A stretch of DNA of 48,855 bases, from positions 1 through 48,855 of the forward strand of contig NZ_QPKI01000031.1 in assembly GCF_003339685.1 (NCBI RefSeq). The letters are read 5' to 3'. The stretch comes from Halomonas sp. DQ26W (GTDB taxonomy: Bacteria > Pseudomonadota > Gammaproteobacteria > Pseudomonadales > Halomonadaceae). The notes below the pieces were generated by a model. The model was given only the letters and a program-made list of their open reading frames with translations. It did no database searches and was not told the origin of the DNA. This document shows positions 45,443 to 48,855 of the stretch, in pieces (the first letter of the stretch is position 1; each line of letters begins with the position of its first letter). The translations under genes and the position numbers were made by a program.

Positions 45443-46558
45443 ATGGCATCAACCAACCATCAGATATGTATCCGCTGTGTCATGGACACCACGGCAAAAG
45501 ACATTAGATTTGATGAGGACGGTATCTGCAACTACTGCACTTACTTTGAAAACCATGTAAATGATGTTGTGTTTGAGTCGGAAGAGGAACGTTCTGTCAG
45601 GCGAAAACAGTTCATCAAGGAGGTAAAAGCTGCAGGGAAAAGAAAGCCCTATGACTGTGTAATGGGGCTTTCGGGAGGTGTGGACAGCTCTTATGCTCTT
45701 CATCTGGCTTTGCAAGAGGGACTTAGACCATTAGCAGTCCACATGGACAATAACTGGAATTCCGAGTTGGCCACAAACAATATTAAAAATCTGGTTTCTG
45801 GACTTAATGTTGATCTTCATACTCACGTGATAAATTGGCCAGAATATCGGAATCTCATGCAATCGTTTTTTGATGCTGACGTTATTGACGTTGAGCTTTT
45901 GTACGATAACGCAATGTTGGCAGTCAACTACAATCAGGCGAGGAAGTACGGTATAAAGTATATTCTGAGTGGTAGCAACTCCGCCACGGAAGGGATGCCA
46001 ATGCCGCAAGACTGGAACTGGAAGAAGTGGGATAAAAAGAATATAAAGGCTCTTGGAAAGCGCGGTGGAGTGAAGGTAAAAACCTTCCCATCGATTGGAA
46101 TAGTTGATTACCTAATTAACCGTTTAGTTTACGGTATTCAGTGGGTTCCGTACCTTGATTATTATGATTATCAAAAAACTAAAGCTATGGACTTGCTGGA
46201 AGAAAAATATAATTATAAACGATATCCATATAAGCATTACGAATCTGTGTTTACCCGATTTTACCAAGGTTACATTCTTCCTGAGAAATTCGATGTGGAT
46301 AAAAGGAAGCTGCATCTCGCCACTCTGGTTATGAGTAACCAAATAAGTCGAGAAGAGGCCCTTAAAATTTTAGAGAGTTCACCTTATCCCACCGAAAAAG
46401 AATTACATACGGATAAAAAATATTTTTTAAAAAAAATGGGTTGGACAGAACAAACTTTGGAGCTTTATCTGAGACGTGAGCCCCGAGCGCACGATGAGTA
46501 TCCTAGCAGTGTTATATTATGGGAATTTATGAGGAAGTTGTATAAAGCATATAAATAA
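45443..46558 (+). CDS. wbpG: N-acetyl sugar amidotransferase
   Basis: A PP-loop ATPase of 371 residues: CIRCVMDTTAKDIRFDEDGICNYC (zinc-type cysteines) at the N terminus, GLSGGVDSSYALHLAL near residue 78, and the conserved GSNSATEGMPMP near 185. It belongs to the WbpG/PseA/LegA group, which turns acetamido into acetamidino groups on UDP-GlcNAc3NAcA-type sugars or on nonulosonates. Which one is the substrate here is open. It is the last intact gene of the operon. Confidence 0.93.
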   Translation: MASTNHQICIRCVMDTTAKDIRFDEDGICNYCTYFENHVNDVVFESEEERSVRRKQFIKEVKAAGKRKPYDCVMGLSGGVDSSYALHLALQEGLRPLAVHMDNNWNSELATNNIKNLVSGLNVDLHTHVINWPEYRNLMQSFFDADVIDVELLYDNAMLAVNYNQARKYGIKYILSGSNSATEGMPMPQDWNWKKWDKKNIKALGKRGGVKVKTFPSIGIVDYLINRLVYGIQWVPYLDYYDYQKTKAMDLLEEKYNYKRYPYKHYESVFTRFYQGYILPEKFDVDKRKLHLATLVMSNQISREEALKILESSPYPTEKELHTDKKYFLKKMGWTEQTLELYLRREPRAHDEYPSSVILWEFMRKLYKAYK

Positions 46559-46800
46559 TTCTGCCAAATTACTTGTGTTTATTAACTAGTACTTGTCCGG
46601 TTCTATGCTGGAAATATTTGACAGACAAGCATTTATTGCCATAGCGTGCTTTCATCAAGGCTTTATCTGGAACTACGCAAAGATAACCTTGATCTGATTG
46701 CATCATACACCATTGTCTGCGAATTGAAATCGGAACTGGTTTCGCCAATTGGGGTGGTTTACGAATCGGCGACACAGTTACTGATATTGATTAGGTGTCG
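46559..46800. other. Gap between wbpG and IS debris
   Basis: About 240 AT-rich bases with no gene or repeat that I can recognise. No terminator hairpin is evident after wbpG, so the operon may once have continued. Confidence 0.4.
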
Positions 46801-46804
46801 GGCC

Positions 46805-47380
46805 CCAGGCCTTATCCGTCAATGTAGATGTCAAGCCCAGTCCCTCAGTGATCACCGGCGTCGCACCGCCTGGAAGTGGACGAAGCGCTTGCCCAGCATG
46901 ATCACCGCCGTTGCCGACCGGCTGCGTGAGGAGTGGAGCCCCCAGCAGATCAGCGGTTTCATGGCGCTCTTGGCCGGCGTAGGCGTCAGTCATCAGTGGA
47001 TCTACTCCTTGATCTGGGATGACACGGCGCAGGGTGGCGATCTCTGGCAGCATCTCCGTCAGCCCAAACGGCGCAGCAAGCACCGGGCCCAGGCCAAGAG
47101 CGCAGGGCTTGGCATGATTCCCAACCGGGTGGGCATCGAGCATCGCCCGGCTGAGGTCGATGACCGGCGCTTCATTGGCCACTGGGAGGGCGACACCTTG
47201 ATCCAGGGGCACAAGCAATCAGGGCTAGTCACGCTGGTAGAGCGTCATAGTGGTTACCTGCTGGAGGCACGGCTGCCCAAGATCTCGGCGGAGTTGACGA
47301 AGGCGTCCATGATCCAGTTGTTGAAGCGTCACCGCGGAGCGGTGAAGACCATAACACTGGACAACGGGCTACCTGCGTAA
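46805..47380 (+). pseudogene. IS30-family transposase fragment
   Basis: The frame encodes RRRTAWKWTKRLPSMITAVADRL, EEWSPQQISGFM, VSHQWIYSLIW and DDRRFIGHWEGDTLIQG (first DDE aspartate), VTLVERHSGYLL and TLDNG (second aspartate), then ends at LPA-stop. The N-terminal helix-turn-helix and the C-terminal part with the catalytic Glu are missing, so both ends are lost. A remnant. Confidence 0.88.
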
Positions 47381-47384
47381 GTGG

Positions 47385-47594
47385 CAGCATCATGGACAAA
47401 AAGGCCCTTGCCAATGTCAGCATAGCCCAGGCATCGGCAAGGGAATCATTCCTGGCAGCCCGCCATGTCTCGGAGCAGTGGCACACCATAGTGACAGGGG
47501 TCCAAGCCGTTCAGCTTGGCCCGACAGGGCTTAACAGAGGCTCATGGCATCCTGGCGGGCGGGCACGACCATTATCTACGGGGTCCTTGCGGCC
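47385..47594 (-). other. Noncoding end of the IS110-type element, hairpin-rich
   Basis: About 210 bp between the IS30 remnant and the IS110 transposase stop. Visible stems: CCCTTGCC / GGCAAGGG (47404-47411 with 47435-47442), CCAAGC-CGTTCA-GCTTGG (47502-47519), GCCC-GACA-GGGC (47519-47530), and GGCC-CTAC-GGCC just inside the gene end (47591-47602). In IS110/IS1111 elements a noncoding end encodes a bridge RNA; this could be such a region. Confidence 0.4.
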
Positions 47595-48816
47595 CTACGG
47601 CCTCGCGAGAGCTGTCCCGCCGCCAGGAATGCCATACTCATGATAGCCCCGGTAGTCGACCTCTTGCTTGATCAGGGCATGCGCGACGCGGGCCATCTTA
47701 GCCGCGACGGCGGTGAGGGCCTTGCGCTTCAGGTCGGCATTGGTCGGATCCGCTTGCCTGTAACGCTCGAACTTGCCGCGAAAGCTGTTCTCACGCATTC
47801 GAATGGCGACCGTGGCCGCCAGCCAATAGGCATAACGAAGCCGGGCATTTCCACGTTTACCCAGTCGGTAACGGCTGCAGGTATTGCCACTCTGCGAGGC
47901 TGCCAGGTTGAAGCCGCAGAACTTCAAATACTGGCGGTGGTGCGAGAAGCGCCGAAGATCCCCGCTCTCCGCCAGGATCATCAAGGCGATGATCGGTCCA
48001 ACTCCAGGCAGCGTCTGTAGCCGTACGAAGTCGGCGTTATCGCTCAGGTATGCCGCCGCCTGAGTCTCCAGCGCTTGGCGTTGCTCGGTCAGCGTGAGGA
48101 TAGCGCCTTAGCTGAAGCTGGAAGGTACCGATCGCTGGCGAGTCTGGTGCAACGGGGAGACCCATGCTGGCGTGGGCCGTTTCGTAGAGGCCTTCCAGAA
48201 ACTGCTGCTTGGCGACCTTGCGACCGACACACTCCCAGGCAGCCTCGACAAAGGCCTCGCGGCGTAATGCCATGATGCTAGCGGGGGTCAGGAAGGCTAG
48301 CAGGAAACGAGAGAACCAGATGGCCCGAGAGGTGCTCAAGTAGCGTTCCATCTCCGGAAAGTACAAGGTCAGGTAGTGGTTGACCAGGCTGTGCTGGCAG
48401 CGGGAGCGCGCCCGCGAAATCTGCTGATAGGTATTTGAAATTTCCTGAATGTCAAAGAACCCTTCGCGCAGCGGATCGTGAAATGGCTGCACCATGCCGT
48501 GGGTCAGCAGGTACATCAAGACACGCGCATCCTTGCGGTCATGCTTGTCCCACGAGGTATACAGCGCTTACCGCACGCGAGCGCAGGCAAGGGACGAGGC
48601 TAGATGCACCTGAATACCGGCCTGCGCCAACCAATAGGCAATCGGACGATGGAAATCCGCTGTTGGCTCCAGCACCGCCAGGACGGGGATCTTCTGTTGT
48701 TTCAGGAAACCGATCAGCTCGTCATGGCCACCACGTGTTAATGGCCAAGTAAAGTGACCCAGTACCGGCCAACGCTTTTGACCCACCCCCGAGGTGGCAG
48801 CGCTGCCACCATCCAC
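47595..48816 (-). pseudogene. IS110-family transposase, broken
   Basis: Read on the minus strand, the frame gives LEPTADFHRPIAYWLAQAG, then ACARVR followed by an in-frame TAA (48568-48570), then ALYTSWDKHDRKDARVLMYLLTHG in the same frame. Near 48,097 a one-base shift changes frame, and LPGVGPIIALMILAESGDLRRFSHH ... CGFNLAASQSG continues in the other frame. The catalytic Glu and the KHDRKDA aspartates are visible; the first Asp is not found at the N terminus. One nonsense and one frameshift mutation make it inactive. The 5' end of the element lies at or beyond the window edge. Confidence 0.85.
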
Positions 48817-48855
48817 CTACCGTGTCGGCTCAGCCAAGGGTCGGGACGGAGATGT

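Overview
The window looks like a chromosomal segment of a halophilic gammaproteobacterium of the Halomonadaceae (Halomonas and relatives). The reasons are GC-rich core genes with gammaproteobacterial order (queC-queE, trhP, pilA divergent from pilB-pilC-pilD-coaE-yacG), an MvaT-type nucleoid protein and a Tus-family protein. This placement is inferred from gene content, not from a database search.

Left part (1-18 kb). A queuosine operon (queC, queE, an oversized QueD-like protein and a YkgJ-like protein) lies on the minus strand, divergent from trhP. Next come two arrays of composite REP-like repeats with a REP-associated tyrosine transposase (RAYT) between them. A minus-strand type IV pilus operon follows (pilB, pilC, a DUF4258/DUF2283 pair, pilD, coaE, yacG, a Tus-like gene), divergent from a short pilA. 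Beyond it are a PilX-like remnant, a CigR-like secreted protein, an MvaT-like silencer, an AraC regulator and two small unknown genes.

Middle (18-26 kb). A promoter-plus-ops (JUMPstart) leader opens a stretch with an Rpn/DUF4351 nuclease-like gene, a small unknown gene, a UDP-glucuronate 4-epimerase, a beta-CASP metallohydrolase and an overlapping pair (unknown basic protein plus ImmA/IrrE-type metalloprotease). Four more repeat arrays or clusters occupy the left and middle intergenic spaces. About 24 repeat cores are visible, all in the same orientation, and none lies right of 22.6 kb.

Right part (26-46.6 kb). A second, homologous ops leader precedes ugd and wzz. An AT-rich 530-bp spacer with iterated dyads follows, then a long, tightly overlapping surface-polysaccharide operon. 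It encodes a UDP-GlcNAc(3NAc)A-type pathway (WbpA, WbpB, WbpD, WbpE), a Wzx flippase, and a legionaminic-acid-type nonulosonate pathway (LegB, LegC, LegG, LegI, NeuD-like, PtmE-like, LegF) with an inserted formyltransferase plus PIG-L deacetylase. It ends with a candidate glycosyltransferase and a HisH-HisF-WbpG amidination module. The predicted product is a strongly acidic polysaccharide carrying formyl and acetamidino groups. Base composition switches several times, twice inside genes, which indicates mosaic assembly. No Wzy polymerase or initiating transferase is visible, so the locus is incomplete here.

Right end (46.6-48.9 kb). This is IS debris: an IS30 transposase fragment truncated at both ends, and a minus-strand IS110-family transposase broken by a stop and a frameshift, with a hairpin-rich noncoding end.

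The best candidates for new biology are the composite REP pairs with the embedded RAYT, the twin ops leaders, the formyl/deacetyl/amidino nonulosonate chemistry, and the 24.1-25.8 kb protease pair.
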